From positions 1,736,001-1,800,000 of the forward strand of contig NZ_CP126738.1 of NCBI RefSeq assembly GCF_030246865.1: 64,000 bases of DNA, written 5' to 3'. This document shows positions 23,295 through 32,886 of this stretch, one piece after another. A program made the position numbers and the translations under genes. Numbering within the stretch: the stretch's first letter is position 1; every line of letters begins with the position of its first letter. The stretch comes from Microbacterium sp. zg-B96 (GTDB lineage Bacteria; Actinomycetota; Actinomycetes; Actinomycetales; Microbacteriaceae). Under the pieces are notes generated by a model that saw only the letters and a program-made list of their open reading frames with translations, made no database searches and was not told the origin of the DNA.

Positions 23295-23939
23295 TCAGTC
23301 CTTGTCGGCGTCCGCCTCGGGAGCGTCGCCATCAGTCGGCGCTGCGTCATCGGGGGCTGCGTCCGCCGCGGCATCCGGTTCCGGCGCCAGCTCTTCGAAG
23401 AGCCCTGCGGGCGGGGTGACGGTGACGCGTCCGGCGGCGATGTCCACGTCGGGCACGATGGCCGTGACGAACGGCACCAGGATCTCGCGGTCGCCGTCGC
23501 CGGTGGGGCGGACGATCAGCAGGTCCTGCGCGGGGAGGTGGTCGACCCGCACGACACGTCCGACGACGTCGCCGTCGCGGACGACGTCGAGGCCGACGAG
23601 TTGGTGGTCGTACCAGGCATCCGACTCCGGGGAATCCTCGTCCTCGTCCTGGTCGATCCACAGGATGGCGCGCACGAGCGTCTCGGCCGCTTCGCGGTCT
23701 TCGACGTCTTCGAAGAACACGACGGGGTGCGAGTTCATCCAGCGGAACTCACGCACCGTGATGGACTTGCCATGCCAGGGTGAAGCCTCCGGCACCTGCA
23801 GTGTGAAGACGGCACCGGTGGTGAAACGGCGATCAGGGTCATCGGTGTACAGCTCGAGCTTGAGTGCGCCCTTGAGCCCGTGCGCCTTGACCAGTCGACC
23901 GACGCGCAACTGGGCGCGGGGGGTTTTCGCAGTCGACAC
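23295..23939 (-). CDS. rimM: ribosome maturation factor RimM
   Basis: At 214 residues it has an N-terminal RimM barrel ([20 protein letters not shown]), a PRC-barrel part ([40 protein letters not shown]) and an unusual 40-residue Ala/Asp-rich acidic tail. It assists 30S head assembly by binding S19. The GTG start at 23939 follows the khpA stop by 1 bp. Confidence 0.94.
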   Translation of the reverse strand: MSTAKTPRAQLRVGRLVKAHGLKGALKLELYTDDPDRRFTTGAVFTLQVPEASPWHGKSITVREFRWMNSHPVVFFEDVEDREAAETLVRAILWIDQDEDEDSPESDAWYDHQLVGLDVVRDGDVVGRVVRVDHLPAQDLLIVRPTGDGDREILVPFVTAIVPDVDIAAGRVTVTPPAGLFEELAPEPDAAADAAPDDAAPTDGDAPEADADKD

Positions 23940-23940
23940 C

Positions 23941-24171
23941 TCAGTCGTCCGCAACATCGACGCGCACGCGTCGTCCGTCGGCCAGAGCCGACACGACGGT
24001 GCGCAGCGCCTTTGCCGTGCGTCCGCCGCGCCCGATGACGCGACCCCGATCATCGGGGTGCACGCGCACCTCCAGCACGTCGCCGCGAGGCGAGGTGGAA
24101 GTGTTCACGGTCACGTCCTCGGGGTGATCGACGATCCCCTTGACGACGTGTTCGAGCGCGGCGGCCAGCAA
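23941..24171 (-). CDS. khpA: KH-domain RNA-binding protein KhpA
   Basis: This 76-residue protein has the complete type-II KH fold: LLAAALEHVVKGIVDHPEDV, then the GRVIGRGGRTAKALRTVV loop carrying the GxxG motif. The start is best placed at a TTG at 24171, 4 bp beyond the rpsP stop, matching the usual length of about 77-80 residues; no ATG or GTG fits. It binds RNA, often with KhpB, and here follows rpsP. Confidence 0.88.
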   Translation of the reverse strand: MLAAALEHVVKGIVDHPEDVTVNTSTSPRGDVLEVRVHPDDRGRVIGRGGRTAKALRTVVSALADGRRVRVDVADD

Positions 24172-24175
24172 CGGA

Positions 24176-24601
24176 TTACTCGGCGTCGGTGGAGGCGACA
24201 GGCGCCTCGTCGGACGCAGCCTCGGTGGAAGCAGCCTGGTCGGCCTTCTTCTCCACCTTCGGCTTGACAACGGACTTCTTCGCGGCGTCGACCTCGAAGG
24301 GTGCCTTGGGCTCGGCCGTCTTCACGGTCGAGACGGCGTTCTTGTCACCCTTGTGCTTGCCCCAGTCACCCGTGAGCTTCAGCAGCGCGGCGACCTGCTC
24401 GGTCGGCTGCGCGCCGACGGACAGCCAGTACTGCGCCCGCTCGGAGTTGACCTCGATGAACGAGGGCTCCTCGGTCGGGTGGTACTTGCCGATCTCCTCG
24501 ATGACACGACCGTCGCGCTTGGTGCGCGAGTCGGCGACGACGATGCGGTAGTACGGGGCACGGATCTTGCCGAGCCGCTTGAGACGGATCTTGACAGCCA
24601 C
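24176..24601 (-). CDS. rpsP: 30S ribosomal protein S16
   Basis: At 141 residues it begins [20 protein letters not shown] (GTG start with AGGAG 5 bases upstream) and has the full S16 core to [14 protein letters not shown] Lys/Ala/Glu-rich tail of about 55 residues, common in actinobacterial S16, follows. It heads the rpsP-khpA-rimM-trmD operon. Confidence 0.96.
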   Translation of the reverse strand: MAVKIRLKRLGKIRAPYYRIVVADSRTKRDGRVIEEIGKYHPTEEPSFIEVNSERAQYWLSVGAQPTEQVAALLKLTGDWGKHKGDKNAVSTVKTAEPKAPFEVDAAKKSVVKPKVEKKADQAASTEAASDEAPVASTDAE

Positions 24602-24783
24602 AATTCTCCTGAATGTGTTGGAAGGATGAACGTCGCCTGGAGCGTGGGGTGCACACCCGGCAAAAGCTCGAGAGTGGATCGCGAGCCCGGTTAGAGGGTC
24701 GAGCGCGCGGTCCAGCCTTCTATTTTGCCAGATGCTGGGGCATGCCGCGAACCACCCGCTCGCGCGCGTGCCAGACTGTGCGC

Positions 24784-25947
24784 ATGACGGTGCCCTTCGC
24801 GACATCCGCCCGCTCCTCCGTCGGGCTCGAATGGGAGCTCATGCTCGCCGACGGAAGCACCGGGGATCTTGTGCCCCGCGCGCCGGAAGTGATCGCTGCG
24901 CTCGGCGAATCAACGGCGCTCGAGCGCTACACCGTGACCGGGGAACTGCTGACCAACACCCTGGAGGTCACCAGCGGCATCGGCCAGACCGTGGCTGCCG
25001 CCGTCGACGACATCGCCGACGCCATCGCCGCGGTGCGCACCGTGACCGACCCGCTGGGGCTGGAGCTGCTGTGCGCCGGCAGTCACCCGTTCGCGCAGTG
25101 GTTCGACCAGCAGGTGACCGACAAGACCCGCTACCACAAGCTCATCGAGCGCACCCAGTGGTGGGGACGCAACATGATGATCTGGGGCATCCACGTGCAC
25201 ATCGGCGTCGACGACGTCAACAAGGTCATGCCGATCGTCAACGCCCTGGCCGCCTACCTGCCGCATCTTCAGGCTCTGTCGGCATCCAGCCCGTTCTGGG
25301 CCGGCGAGAGCACCGGGTACGCGTCCAATCGCGCCCTGGTGTTCCAGCAGCTGCCCACCGCCGGTCTCCCCTGGCCGTTGCAGACGTACGCGGAGTACGA
25401 GAGCTACCTCGACGACATGGCCCATACCGGAGTGATGGCGGATGCCACCGAGGTGCGGTGGGACGTCCGCCCGGCGCCCCGCTGGGGCACCATCGAGGTG
25501 CGCGCGTGCGACGGCATGTCGACGTTGCCGGAGCTGGCCGCCGTGGCCGCGCTGGTGCAGGTGCTCGTGGAGCATTTCTCCCGCGAGCTCGATGCGGGCC
25601 GGGAGCTGCCGTTCCTGCAGCCGTGGTTCGTGCGGGAGAACAAGTGGCGCGCCGCCCGCTACGGCCTGGATGCCCGCATCATCGTCGACCGCGACGGCAC
25701 GCAGTTGCCCGTCACCGAACACCTGCGCACCACGGTCGAGCAGCTGGCCGACATCGCGGTCGAACTCAAGTGCGCCCGCGAATTCGCCGAGGTGGAGACC
25801 ATCCTCACCGGCGGGGCGAGCTACGCCCGGCAGCTGACGGTCGCCGCTGCCGCCGACGGCGACCTGCGGGAAGTCGTGCAGCACTTGATCCGCGAGTTCC
25901 GCAAGGGACCGACGCTGCGCGAGCATCTCAGCCGCCTGGGCGCCTGA
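24784..25947 (+). CDS. YbdK-type carboxylate-amine ligase (GCS2 family)
   Basis: This 387-residue protein opens with [20 protein letters not shown] and has [29 protein letters not shown] and [19 protein letters not shown], the metal and ATP-binding motifs of glutamate-cysteine ligase type 2 enzymes. Family members show weak glutamate-cysteine ligase activity; the physiological substrate is uncertain. The ATG at 24784 is preceded by a short purine stretch; a longer frame upstream has no support. It stands alone, divergent from rpsP and convergent with the next gene. Confidence 0.88.
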   Translation: MTVPFATSARSSVGLEWELMLADGSTGDLVPRAPEVIAALGESTALERYTVTGELLTNTLEVTSGIGQTVAAAVDDIADAIAAVRTVTDPLGLELLCAGSHPFAQWFDQQVTDKTRYHKLIERTQWWGRNMMIWGIHVHIGVDDVNKVMPIVNALAAYLPHLQALSASSPFWAGESTGYASNRALVFQQLPTAGLPWPLQTYAEYESYLDDMAHTGVMADATEVRWDVRPAPRWGTIEVRACDGMSTLPELAAVAALVQVLVEHFSRELDAGRELPFLQPWFVRENKWRAARYGLDARIIVDRDGTQLPVTEHLRTTVEQLADIAVELKCAREFAEVETILTGGASYARQLTVAAAADGDLREVVQHLIREFRKGPTLREHLSRLGA

Positions 25948-25987
25948 GCCGCGGCATCCGGCTCGGCTTTCGCCGCTTCTGCCGTTA

Positions 25988-26068
25988 CGAGCGTAGGAGA
26001 TGTGGCGAAGGGAGGAGTTCTGTCGCGGCATCCGTCCTACGCTCGTCCCATCTCCTACGCTCGTGACA
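25988..26068. repeat. palindromic intergenic repeat, copy A
   Basis: Perfect 15-bp arms cgagcgtaggagatg (25988-26002) and catctcctacgctcg (26049-26063) flank a segment that holds a further tcctacgctcgt. From about 26025 the copy matches the one at 27062-27105 over about 45 bases (gcggcatccgtcctacgct, then catctcctacgctcg). It lies between converging genes and could act as terminator. Confidence 0.8.
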
Positions 26069-26909
26069 GCGCGGGGGCGCGGTGCTTGCCCTGCGCGACC
26101 GCCAGCAGCACCGTCTCCTCGACGAATGCCCACTGCCTCAGCACCTGCATCCAGTCAAAGCGCAGCACGGTGTAGCCGCGCAGCACCAGCCGCGCGTCTG
26201 CCCGGAGGTCGCGACGTCGGTCGGCGGGGGCGCTGTGGAACTCCCAGCCGTCGAGCTGGATGACCAGCCGGTCGCCGATGAGGAAGTCCACCGCGTGCCC
26301 GTCGATGCGCACCTGCTGGCGGATCGGCAGGCCGAACGCCCGCAGCCCCGCCAGGAACAGGGTCTCCAGTCCCGAGTCGCTCAGCAGGGATGCCAGCTCG
26401 TTCACGGCCGAGGCGCGAGTGCCTCGCCACTGCACGGCTGCCAGCGTCGCAGGGTCGATCAGCATCTTGCGCACCGCCGATTCCCACACCGTCAGCGCGT
26501 CGGCCTCGGCAACGCAGCGCGCGACCTGCTGCAGCGTGTTCACGATGCCGTCGACGACCGCGTACCGCGACACCGGCGTGGGGGCGGATCCCCAGTGGGC
26601 GTGCACGCCGTCACCGAGTCGGGAGGCCGTCGGTGCGACCGCGACATGGATGCCGTCGTGCTCGGGCACCCACAGTCCGAGCCGGCGCGCCTGCGTGAGG
26701 CACGTCACCCGGCCGCCCGCTTCGACGGCGCGCACGATGACATCCTCCACGTGCGGCATCACCAGCCAGCTGCGCCGCACCCGTCGGACCCCGCTCGCCA
26801 CGGCATCCGCCATCGTGCGGGCCGAGAACCCCTGTGCGCGGGCCTCGGCGGTGTGGGCGACGCCGCCGCGGCGCGTGAGCCAATCAAGGAGAACCAATGC
26901 CGCTGCCAT
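26055..26909 (-). CDS. DUF559 nuclease-fold protein with AbiEi-like N-terminal winged helix
   Basis: This 284-residue protein has an N-terminal part (about 1-60, DWLTRRGGVAHTAEARAQGF, ASGVRRVRRSWLVMP) that is the winged-helix segment found in AbiEi-type antitoxins. The C-terminal part (about 190-275) is a Vsr-like PD-(D/E)XK fold: QQVRIDGHAVDFLIGDRLVI, then LDGWEFHSAPADRRRDLRAD and GYTVLRF. Family members are widespread in Actinobacteria with unknown function; a toxin-antitoxin or DNA-repair role is only suggested. The ATG at 26909 gives the family N-terminus. Both ends are bracketed by the same palindromic repeat, suggesting a mobile or repeat-associated unit. Confidence 0.8.
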   Translation of the reverse strand: MAAALVLLDWLTRRGGVAHTAEARAQGFSARTMADAVASGVRRVRRSWLVMPHVEDVIVRAVEAGGRVTCLTQARRLGLWVPEHDGIHVAVAPTASRLGDGVHAHWGSAPTPVSRYAVVDGIVNTLQQVARCVAEADALTVWESAVRKMLIDPATLAAVQWRGTRASAVNELASLLSDSGLETLFLAGLRAFGLPIRQQVRIDGHAVDFLIGDRLVIQLDGWEFHSAPADRRRDLRADARLVLRGYTVLRFDWMQVLRQWAFVEETVLLAVAQGKHRAPALSRA

Positions 26910-27030
26910 GCCGTCCACACTGGCGCGGGCACGTGGGTGAGCGGGCAGCGCAACCCCCGAACCATGGATGGATCCGAGTGCCGCCGGCCTGTGGAGGAGA
27001 CGGTGACCGGCGCGCGCGGCGAAGCCAGGG

Positions 27031-27105
27031 TAGGAGATGGGTCGGAGGTAGGAGATCCGCGGCGGCATCCGTCCTACGCTGGCCCCATCTCCTACGCTCG
27101 CGACA
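27031..27105. repeat. palindromic intergenic repeat, copy B
   Basis: Arms taggagatggg (27031-27041) and cccatctccta (27084-27094). The right half (27062-27105) is nearly identical to the right half of copy A at 26025-26068. A partial extra taggagat lies at 27049. It lies between ffh and the DUF559 gene. Confidence 0.75.
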
Positions 27106-27142
27106 CGACGCAGGGTGGATGCCGCGACGCGGCGGCGCGGGC

Positions 27143-28690
27143 TCAGCCCTTGCCGAAGAGCTTCTGGATCTCGGCGAGCTCGGCCTCGCTCGGCGCCTGC
27201 TGCGGGCCGCCCAGGCCGAAACCGGAACCGGTCGGCGCGGCAGCGGCCAGGCCGGCGGCCTCCGCGGCCCGCTTGGCGGGGTTACCCGAACGCGACACCG
27301 CGCGGCTCTTCTGCTGCTTGCCGCGCTTGGTGGACGCACCGGGCTTGCCGCCCATCGATCCCATGCCGGGGATGCTGGGCACACCGCCGCGGGCGACGGT
27401 CTTCATCATCTTGGAGGCCTGCTCGAACCGCTGCACGAGCTGGTTCACGTCGGTGACGGTCATGCCCGAACCGCGCGCGATGCGCAGCCGCCGCGAGCCG
27501 TTGAGCACCTTCGGGTTGCGGCGCTCCCCCGGCGTCATCGAGCGGATGATGGCCTCGGTGTGGTCGAGCTCCCGCTCGTCGAAATTGTCCAGCTGCTGCT
27601 TCATCTGGCCCATGCCCGGCAGCATGCCGAGCATCTTCTTCATCGAGCCCATCTTCTTGAGCTGCTGCATCTGCTCGAGGAAGTCCTCGAGGGTGAAGCT
27701 GTCCGTCGCCAGCTTCTCGGCGACCTTCATCGCCTCTTCCTCATCGAACGCGCCCTGCGCCTGCTCGATGAGGCTGAGGATGTCGCCGAGGTCGAGGATA
27801 CGGCTGGCCATGCGGTCCGGGTGGAACGCCTCGAGGTCGTCGAGGCCCTCACCGGTGGAGGCGTAGATGATCGGGCGGCCGGTGACGGATGCCACGGACA
27901 GCGCGGCACCACCGCGGGCGTCGCCGTCCAGCTTGCTCAGCACGACGCCGGTGAAGTCGACGCCCTCCTGGAAGGCCTTGGCGGTGTTGACGGCGTCCTG
28001 ACCGATCATCGCGTCGATGACGAACAGCACTTCATCGGGGTCGGTCGCCTTGCGGATGTCGGATGCCTGCTTCATCAGCTCCGCGTCGACGCCGAGGCGG
28101 CCGGCGGTGTCGATGATGACGACGTCGTGCTGCTGCCGGCGGGCGGTCTCAACACCGTCGCGGGCGACCTGCACCGGGTCGCCCACGCCGTTGCCGGGCT
28201 CCGGGGCGTAGATGGCGGCACCGGCCTGCTGGGCGACGACCTGCAGCTGGTTGACGGCGTTCGGGCGCTGCAGGTCGGCGGCGACCAGCAGCGGGGTGTG
28301 GCCGTCCTTCTCGAGCATCTTGGCGAGCTTGCCGGCGAACGTGGTCTTACCCGACCCCTGCAGGCCGGCGAGCATGATCACCGTCGGCGGGGTCTTGGCG
28401 AACTGCAGCCGACGCTGCTGGCCGCCGAGGATCGCCACGAGCTCCTCGTTGACGATCTGCACCACCTGCTGTGCCGGGTTCAGCGCACGGTTGACCTCGT
28501 CGCCGAGGGCGCGCTCGCGCACCTTGGCGGTGAACTCCTTCACGACCGGCAGCGCGACGTCGGCGTCCAGCAGTGCGCGACGGATCTCGCGCACGGTCCC
28601 GTCGACATCAGCAGAGCTGAGCTTGCCCTTGGTGCGGAGGTTGCGGAAGGTCTCGGTGAGACGATCTGAGAGCGTGCCGAAGGTAGCCAT
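27143..28690 (-). CDS. ffh: signal recognition particle protein Ffh
   Basis: This 515-residue GTPase binds signal sequences and the SRP RNA. The NG domain shows GLQGSGKTTFAGKLA near residue 107, VIIDTAGRLGVDAELM near 187 and TKLDGDARGGAALSVASVTG near 245. The Met-rich M domain contains LEQMQQLKKMGSMKKMLGML and the RNA-binding SRRLRIARGSGMTVTDVNQL. It partners FtsY, which is encoded 3.3 kb away. The gene stands alone with repeat copy B downstream. Confidence 0.97.
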   Translation of the reverse strand: MATFGTLSDRLTETFRNLRTKGKLSSADVDGTVREIRRALLDADVALPVVKEFTAKVRERALGDEVNRALNPAQQVVQIVNEELVAILGGQQRRLQFAKTPPTVIMLAGLQGSGKTTFAGKLAKMLEKDGHTPLLVAADLQRPNAVNQLQVVAQQAGAAIYAPEPGNGVGDPVQVARDGVETARRQQHDVVIIDTAGRLGVDAELMKQASDIRKATDPDEVLFVIDAMIGQDAVNTAKAFQEGVDFTGVVLSKLDGDARGGAALSVASVTGRPIIYASTGEGLDDLEAFHPDRMASRILDLGDILSLIEQAQGAFDEEEAMKVAEKLATDSFTLEDFLEQMQQLKKMGSMKKMLGMLPGMGQMKQQLDNFDERELDHTEAIIRSMTPGERRNPKVLNGSRRLRIARGSGMTVTDVNQLVQRFEQASKMMKTVARGGVPSIPGMGSMGGKPGASTKRGKQQKSRAVSRSGNPAKRAAEAAGLAAAAPTGSGFGLGGPQQAPSEAELAEIQKLFGKG

Positions 28691-28745
28691 GATCCCCCGA
28701 TTCTACGTGGACTCGGGGCAGCCTCGCGGCGCCCTCACGAAGCCG

Positions 28746-29696
28746 TCACTCCGGGCCCAGCTCCTGGAACAGCGTCAGCTGCAGGTTTGCCCGGCCGCGC
28801 ACCCGTGCGTTCACCGATCGCCAGGGTGTCTGGCGGGCGGATGCCTCCAGGGTCGCGTCGGCGGCCAGCAGCGCGTCGACGGCCACGGCGGCGTCGTCGA
28901 CCTCGAGCGCGACGCGCAGCCGGTCGCTCGGTGCGTCGCCGTCGGTCTCGACCGTGTCGATGAACGCCACCTGCGCCGGGTTGGCGATCTCCAGCGTCGC
29001 CCGCCCCGCGTCGAGGATCGCCACGCGCGCCCCGCCGTCGGCCTCGTATGCCTCGGCCTGCGGCATGCCGACCACGTCGCGGTAGAAGGCGAGGGCGTTG
29101 TCGAACTGCTCGGCCTGCACCACCAGACGCAGCTGCCGCACCCGACCATGAGCCGTGGGGACGAAATCCAGGGCGTCGGCCAGCAGGGGCGCCAGCGCAG
29201 CGCGGCCGGCGCCGCCGGCGGCCCACTCCCAGACGGCGGAGAACACCGCGCCCGCGCCCGCGGCGCCGGAGACCTCGGCCCGCAGTGCCGCGGCTCCGTC
29301 GCGGCGCAACCGCTCCGCGACCGCGCGCGCCAGACGCAGCTGGCGGATCGCCCGTTCCCGGTCGAGCTCGACGGCGAGACCCATGGCATCCATGTTCGTG
29401 ATGGCCAGTGCCAGGTGGTCCGGTGCGAAGTCGGCGCCGATCGCGCACAGCGCGTCGCGCACCGGCGTGCGTGCCAGCAGCGCCGCGGTCGCGGCATCCA
29501 GTCGCTCGTCCAGCCCCGCCCACAGCACGTCCGCCTTCGAGGCGAAGTAGTTGAAGAAGCTCGACCGGCTCACCCCGGCGCGTGTGGTGATGTCGGCCAC
29601 CGAGGTTGCGTCGTAGCCGCGCTCGAGGAACAGTTCGCACGCCGCCTCGGCGAGCGTCTCCTGTGACGATGCCTTGGGCCTACCCACCCGGTTCAT
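28746..29696 (-). CDS. TetR-family regulator fused to a glyoxalase/VOC domain
   Basis: In this 316-residue protein, residues 1-60 are a TetR DNA-binding domain ([40 protein letters not shown]). Residues 60-185 look like a helical TetR ligand core. Residues about 190-316 form a vicinal-oxygen-chelate domain ([60 protein letters not shown]). VOC domains normally bind metals and small ligands (glyoxalase, bleomycin resistance); here one is joined to a repressor, which is rare. The fusion has no stop or frame change. It is divergent from lipB with a palindrome between. Confidence 0.85.
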   Translation of the reverse strand: MNRVGRPKASSQETLAEAACELFLERGYDATSVADITTRAGVSRSSFFNYFASKADVLWAGLDERLDAATAALLARTPVRDALCAIGADFAPDHLALAITNMDAMGLAVELDRERAIRQLRLARAVAERLRRDGAAALRAEVSGAAGAGAVFSAVWEWAAGGAGRAALAPLLADALDFVPTAHGRVRQLRLVVQAEQFDNALAFYRDVVGMPQAEAYEADGGARVAILDAGRATLEIANPAQVAFIDTVETDGDAPSDRLRVALEVDDAAVAVDALLAADATLEASARQTPWRSVNARVRGRANLQLTLFQELGPE

Positions 29697-29738
29697 GACT
29701 TCAGCGTACGGATACCCCGCGCCGCCCGGCGACGGTCT

Positions 29739-29753
29739 ATTGTTGTACGCAAT
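29739..29753. promoter_or_regulatory. candidate operator between the TetR-VOC gene and lipB
   Basis: attgttgtacgcaat has 4-bp palindromic arms (attg / caat) and a TTG-TAC-CAA core, in the divergent promoter region 28 bp before lipB. TetR proteins usually bind such sites near their own genes. Only weak symmetry is present. Confidence 0.3.
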
Positions 29754-29780
29754 CCAAGAAGCCGTGCTGAGGAGAGCGAC

Positions 29781-30419
29781 ATGCTCGAGATCGTCCACGC
29801 GGGGTACTCCCCGACGCCGGTGCCCTATCAGGACGGCTGGGACCTGCAGCGCCGGGTGCATGCCGACGTCGTCGCCGGCACCCGCCCCGACACGCTGATC
29901 CTGCTGGAGCACGAGAGCGTGTACACCGCCGGTGCCCGCACCACTGCGCACGAGCGCCCCATCGACGGCACGCCCGTCGTCGATGTGGACCGCGGCGGCA
30001 AGATCACCTGGCACGGACCGGGGCAGCTCGTGGGCTACCCCATCGTGCGGCTGCCGCACCCGGTCGACGTCGTCGCCCACGTGCGCACCCTCGAGGCGTT
30101 GCTGATCGAGGCCCTGCGCGCGCACGGCGTCGACGGATACCGCGTGGACGGCCGCAGCGGCGTGTGGGTGCGCCGCCCGCTGTCCGAAGACAAGGTCGCC
30201 GCCATCGGCGTGCGGGTGCAGCGCGGAGTCACGATGCACGGGTTCGCGCTCAACTGCGACAACACCCTCGCCGGGTTCGCGGGGATCGTGCCGTGTGGCA
30301 TCACGGATGCCGGTGTCACCACGCTCAGCGAGGTCACCGGCTCCCCCGTCGGGGTACCCGAGGTGCTCCCGACGATCGAGCGGCTCTTCGCCGCCGCGTA
30401 CGGGGCGGTCGCGGCATGA
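29781..30419 (+). CDS. lipB: octanoyl-ACP:protein transferase
   Basis: This 212-residue enzyme moves octanoate from acyl carrier protein to lipoyl domains. It has [20 protein letters not shown], the Lys in [12 protein letters not shown] and the catalytic Cys in [18 protein letters not shown]. Its stop overlaps the lipA start by 4 bp, so lipB-lipA form one operon. A ribosome site GAGGAGAG precedes the ATG. Confidence 0.96.
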   Translation: MLEIVHAGYSPTPVPYQDGWDLQRRVHADVVAGTRPDTLILLEHESVYTAGARTTAHERPIDGTPVVDVDRGGKITWHGPGQLVGYPIVRLPHPVDVVAHVRTLEALLIEALRAHGVDGYRVDGRSGVWVRRPLSEDKVAAIGVRVQRGVTMHGFALNCDNTLAGFAGIVPCGITDAGVTTLSEVTGSPVGVPEVLPTIERLFAAAYGAVAA

Positions 30420-31426
30420 GCGGCTGCGCGAGCGGCCCGGTTGCGACCCCGCCCACCGGCGGGCGCAAGCTGCTGCGGGTGGAGGTGCGCAACGCGCAGA
30501 CCCCCATCGAACGCAAGCCGGAGTGGATCAAGACGCGGGCCAAGCAGGGCCCGGAGTACCAGGCGCTGCAGGCCCTGGTGAAGACCGAGCAGCTGCATAC
30601 CGTCTGCCAGGAGGCTGGCTGCCCCAACATCTACGAGTGCTGGGAGGATCGCGAGGCGACCTTTCTGATCGGCGGCTCGCAGTGCACCCGTCGTTGCGAC
30701 TTCTGCCAGATCGACACCGGCAAGCCCGCCGCCTACGACACCGACGAGCCGCGGCGAGTGGCCGACAGCGTCGCCCGCATGCAGCTGCGGTACGCCACCG
30801 TGACCGGTGTCGCCCGCGACGACCTCCCCGACGGTAGCGCGTGGCTGCACGCCGAGACGGTGCGGGCCATCCACGAGCGCACCCCCGGCACCGGGGTGGA
30901 GATCCTCGCGACCGACTTCAACGGCGACCCGCAGCTGCTGGATGTCGTGTTCGAGGCGCGTCCGGAGGTGTTCGCGCACAACGTCGAGACCGTGCCGCGC
31001 ATCTTCAAGCGCATCCGTCCGGCGTTCCGGTACGAGCGTTCCCTGGACGTGCTGACCCGGGCCCGCGCGGCGGGACTCATCACCAAGTCGAACCTGATCC
31101 TCGGCATGGGCGAGGAACCCCACGAGGTGGTGCAGGCGCTGCAGGACCTGCACGCCGCCGGCACCGACATCATCACGATCACCCAGTACCTGCGGCCGAG
31201 CCCGCGTCACCTGCCGGTAGCCCGCTGGGTCACGCCGCAGGAGTTCATCGGGTTCAAGCAGGAGGCGGAACGGATCGGCTTCCTCGGGGTGCTCGCCGGT
31301 CCCCTGGTGCGCTCGTCGTACCGGGCGGGGCGACTGTGGGCGCAGTCGATGCGCGCCAAGGGACGGCAGCTTCCCGCCGGACTGGTGCACCTGGGCGAGA
31401 GTGCGGAGTTCGCCCAGGCCGTATGA
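30416..31426 (+). CDS. lipA: lipoyl synthase
   Basis: This 336-residue radical-SAM enzyme inserts two sulfurs into octanoyl chains. Its auxiliary cluster motif is [13 protein letters not shown] and its radical-SAM motif is CTRRCDFCQ. The family C-terminal RSSYRA is present, as is [10 protein letters not shown]. Both [4Fe-4S] sites look complete. It is translationally coupled to lipB (ATGA). Confidence 0.97.
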   Translation: MSGCASGPVATPPTGGRKLLRVEVRNAQTPIERKPEWIKTRAKQGPEYQALQALVKTEQLHTVCQEAGCPNIYECWEDREATFLIGGSQCTRRCDFCQIDTGKPAAYDTDEPRRVADSVARMQLRYATVTGVARDDLPDGSAWLHAETVRAIHERTPGTGVEILATDFNGDPQLLDVVFEARPEVFAHNVETVPRIFKRIRPAFRYERSLDVLTRARAAGLITKSNLILGMGEEPHEVVQALQDLHAAGTDIITITQYLRPSPRHLPVARWVTPQEFIGFKQEAERIGFLGVLAGPLVRSSYRAGRLWAQSMRAKGRQLPAGLVHLGESAEFAQAV

Positions 31427-31440
31427 GCGGGGCGAATGCC

Positions 31441-31941
31441 CTACTCAGCGCTGGTGACCGACTGCACGGAGCCGTCGGACGCGAGATTGACCAGCAGCAC
31501 GTCGTCGGTGGCATCCGGGTCGAGGGCGTACTCGAGGACGGCGAACGGGTCGCTGCCACCGTGCTCGTCGGCGAGGATCGTCATGCTCATCAGCTGCAGC
31601 GAGCGGATCACGTCGACGTGCACGTCGCCGGAGATGTCGACGAGGTACTCCTCGATGCGGTCCCCCAACCGGTCCTGCTGCTGCAGGATGTACTCGGTCA
31701 CTTCGCTGGCACGGTCGTCGAGTTCGGTGACCATCGCGTTGCGCGCGGTCATGTCGATCGTCTCGAGCGTGGAGATCATGGCCGCGGCGACATCGAGCGC
31801 GGCGGAGGACACGTCGTCCTGGTCGGGCGCCGTGAGATCGACGGTGACGATCTGGTCGGCGAACTCGACGTTCTCCGACCAGAAGATCGATCCGTCCGGA
31901 CCTGTTTCCAAGAGTCCGAAGTAGTCGTGCTCGATCGCCAT
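31441..31941 (-). CDS. DUF2004-like protein
   Basis: This 166-residue acidic protein starts MAIEHDYFGLLETGPDGSIF and continues FWSENVEFADQIVTVDLTAP, the pattern of DUF2004 proteins. The function is unknown. The start at 31941 is used because the 17 codons upstream contain poor coding sequence. It is convergent with lipA. Confidence 0.7.
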   Translation of the reverse strand: MAIEHDYFGLLETGPDGSIFWSENVEFADQIVTVDLTAPDQDDVSSAALDVAAAMISTLETIDMTARNAMVTELDDRASEVTEYILQQQDRLGDRIEEYLVDISGDVHVDVIRSLQLMSMTILADEHGGSDPFAVLEYALDPDATDDVLLVNLASDGSVQSVTSAE

Positions 31942-31995
31942 GGTCCTATGAAAGCAGTACGACTGCCCAGGCGGTAGTCCGCCGCGCCGCACCGG

Positions 31996-32868
31996 TCATT
32001 CCACCAGCGAAGCGGCGAAGACGTGCGGGGTGAATCCGGTGAGGTCATTGATGCCTTCGCCCTGGCCGAGGAGCTTTACCGGAATCCCGGTGCGCTCCTG
32101 CACCGCCAGCACGAATCCGCCCTTGGCGGAGCCATCCAGTTTGGTCAGCACCAGCCCGGTGACACCGGCGTGCTGCAGGAAGGCCTCGGCCTGCATGACG
32201 CCGTTCTGGCCGGTCGTGGCATCCAGCACCAGCAGCACCTCGCTGATCGGCGCCTGCTTCTCGATGACCCGGCGGATCTTGCCGAGCTCGTCCATGAGAC
32301 CGCCCTTGGTGTGCAGGCGACCGGCGGTGTCGACGAGCACGATCTCGGTGCCGGTGCGCTTGGCATACTCGATCGTCTGGAACGCGACGGATGCCGGGTC
32401 CTGGCCTTCCTGCTGCGGACGCACGATCGCCGCTCCCCCGCGTTCTGCCCAGGTGGCCAGCTGATCGACGGCGGCGGCGCGGAACGTGTCGGCGGCACCG
32501 ACGACCACGGTGCGGCCGTAGCGCTGCAGGAACTTCGCGAACTTGCCGATCGTCGTGGTCTTGCCCACGCCGTTCACGCCCACCACCAGCACAACCGCAG
32601 GCCGCTCCGTGAGCCGCAGGGTCGTGTCGAACTTGGCGAAGTGCTCTTCGAGGGTCTCCCGCAGCATGCGCTGCAGGTCGCGCGGGTCGGTGGTGCGGAA
32701 CCGCTCCACCTTCTCGCGAAGCTCCTCGACGATGCGCTCGGTGATGTCGGGACCGAAGTCCGCCGTCAACAGCGCCGTCTCAAGGTCTTCCCACGTGGTC
32801 TCATCGATCGTGGGCTTGACGAACATGCCGCGCAGTGCGCGGCCGAGCGACCAGGAATTCTCCGCCAT
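31996..32868 (-). CDS. ftsY: signal recognition particle receptor FtsY
   Basis: At 290 residues it carries the NG GTPase (VVGVNGVGKTTTIGKFAKFL, VLVDTAGRLHTKGGLMDELG, TKLDGSAKGGFVLAVQERTG, and the family end GEGINDLTGFTPHVFAASL). It lacks the long acidic A domain of E. coli FtsY, as in many Actinobacteria. It docks the SRP-ribosome complex at the membrane. It lies 18 bp downstream of smc, in the same direction. Confidence 0.97.
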   Translation of the reverse strand: MAENSWSLGRALRGMFVKPTIDETTWEDLETALLTADFGPDITERIVEELREKVERFRTTDPRDLQRMLRETLEEHFAKFDTTLRLTERPAVVLVVGVNGVGKTTTIGKFAKFLQRYGRTVVVGAADTFRAAAVDQLATWAERGGAAIVRPQQEGQDPASVAFQTIEYAKRTGTEIVLVDTAGRLHTKGGLMDELGKIRRVIEKQAPISEVLLVLDATTGQNGVMQAEAFLQHAGVTGLVLTKLDGSAKGGFVLAVQERTGIPVKLLGQGEGINDLTGFTPHVFAASLVE

Positions 32869-32886
32869 GCTTCCAGCCTAGGCGCG

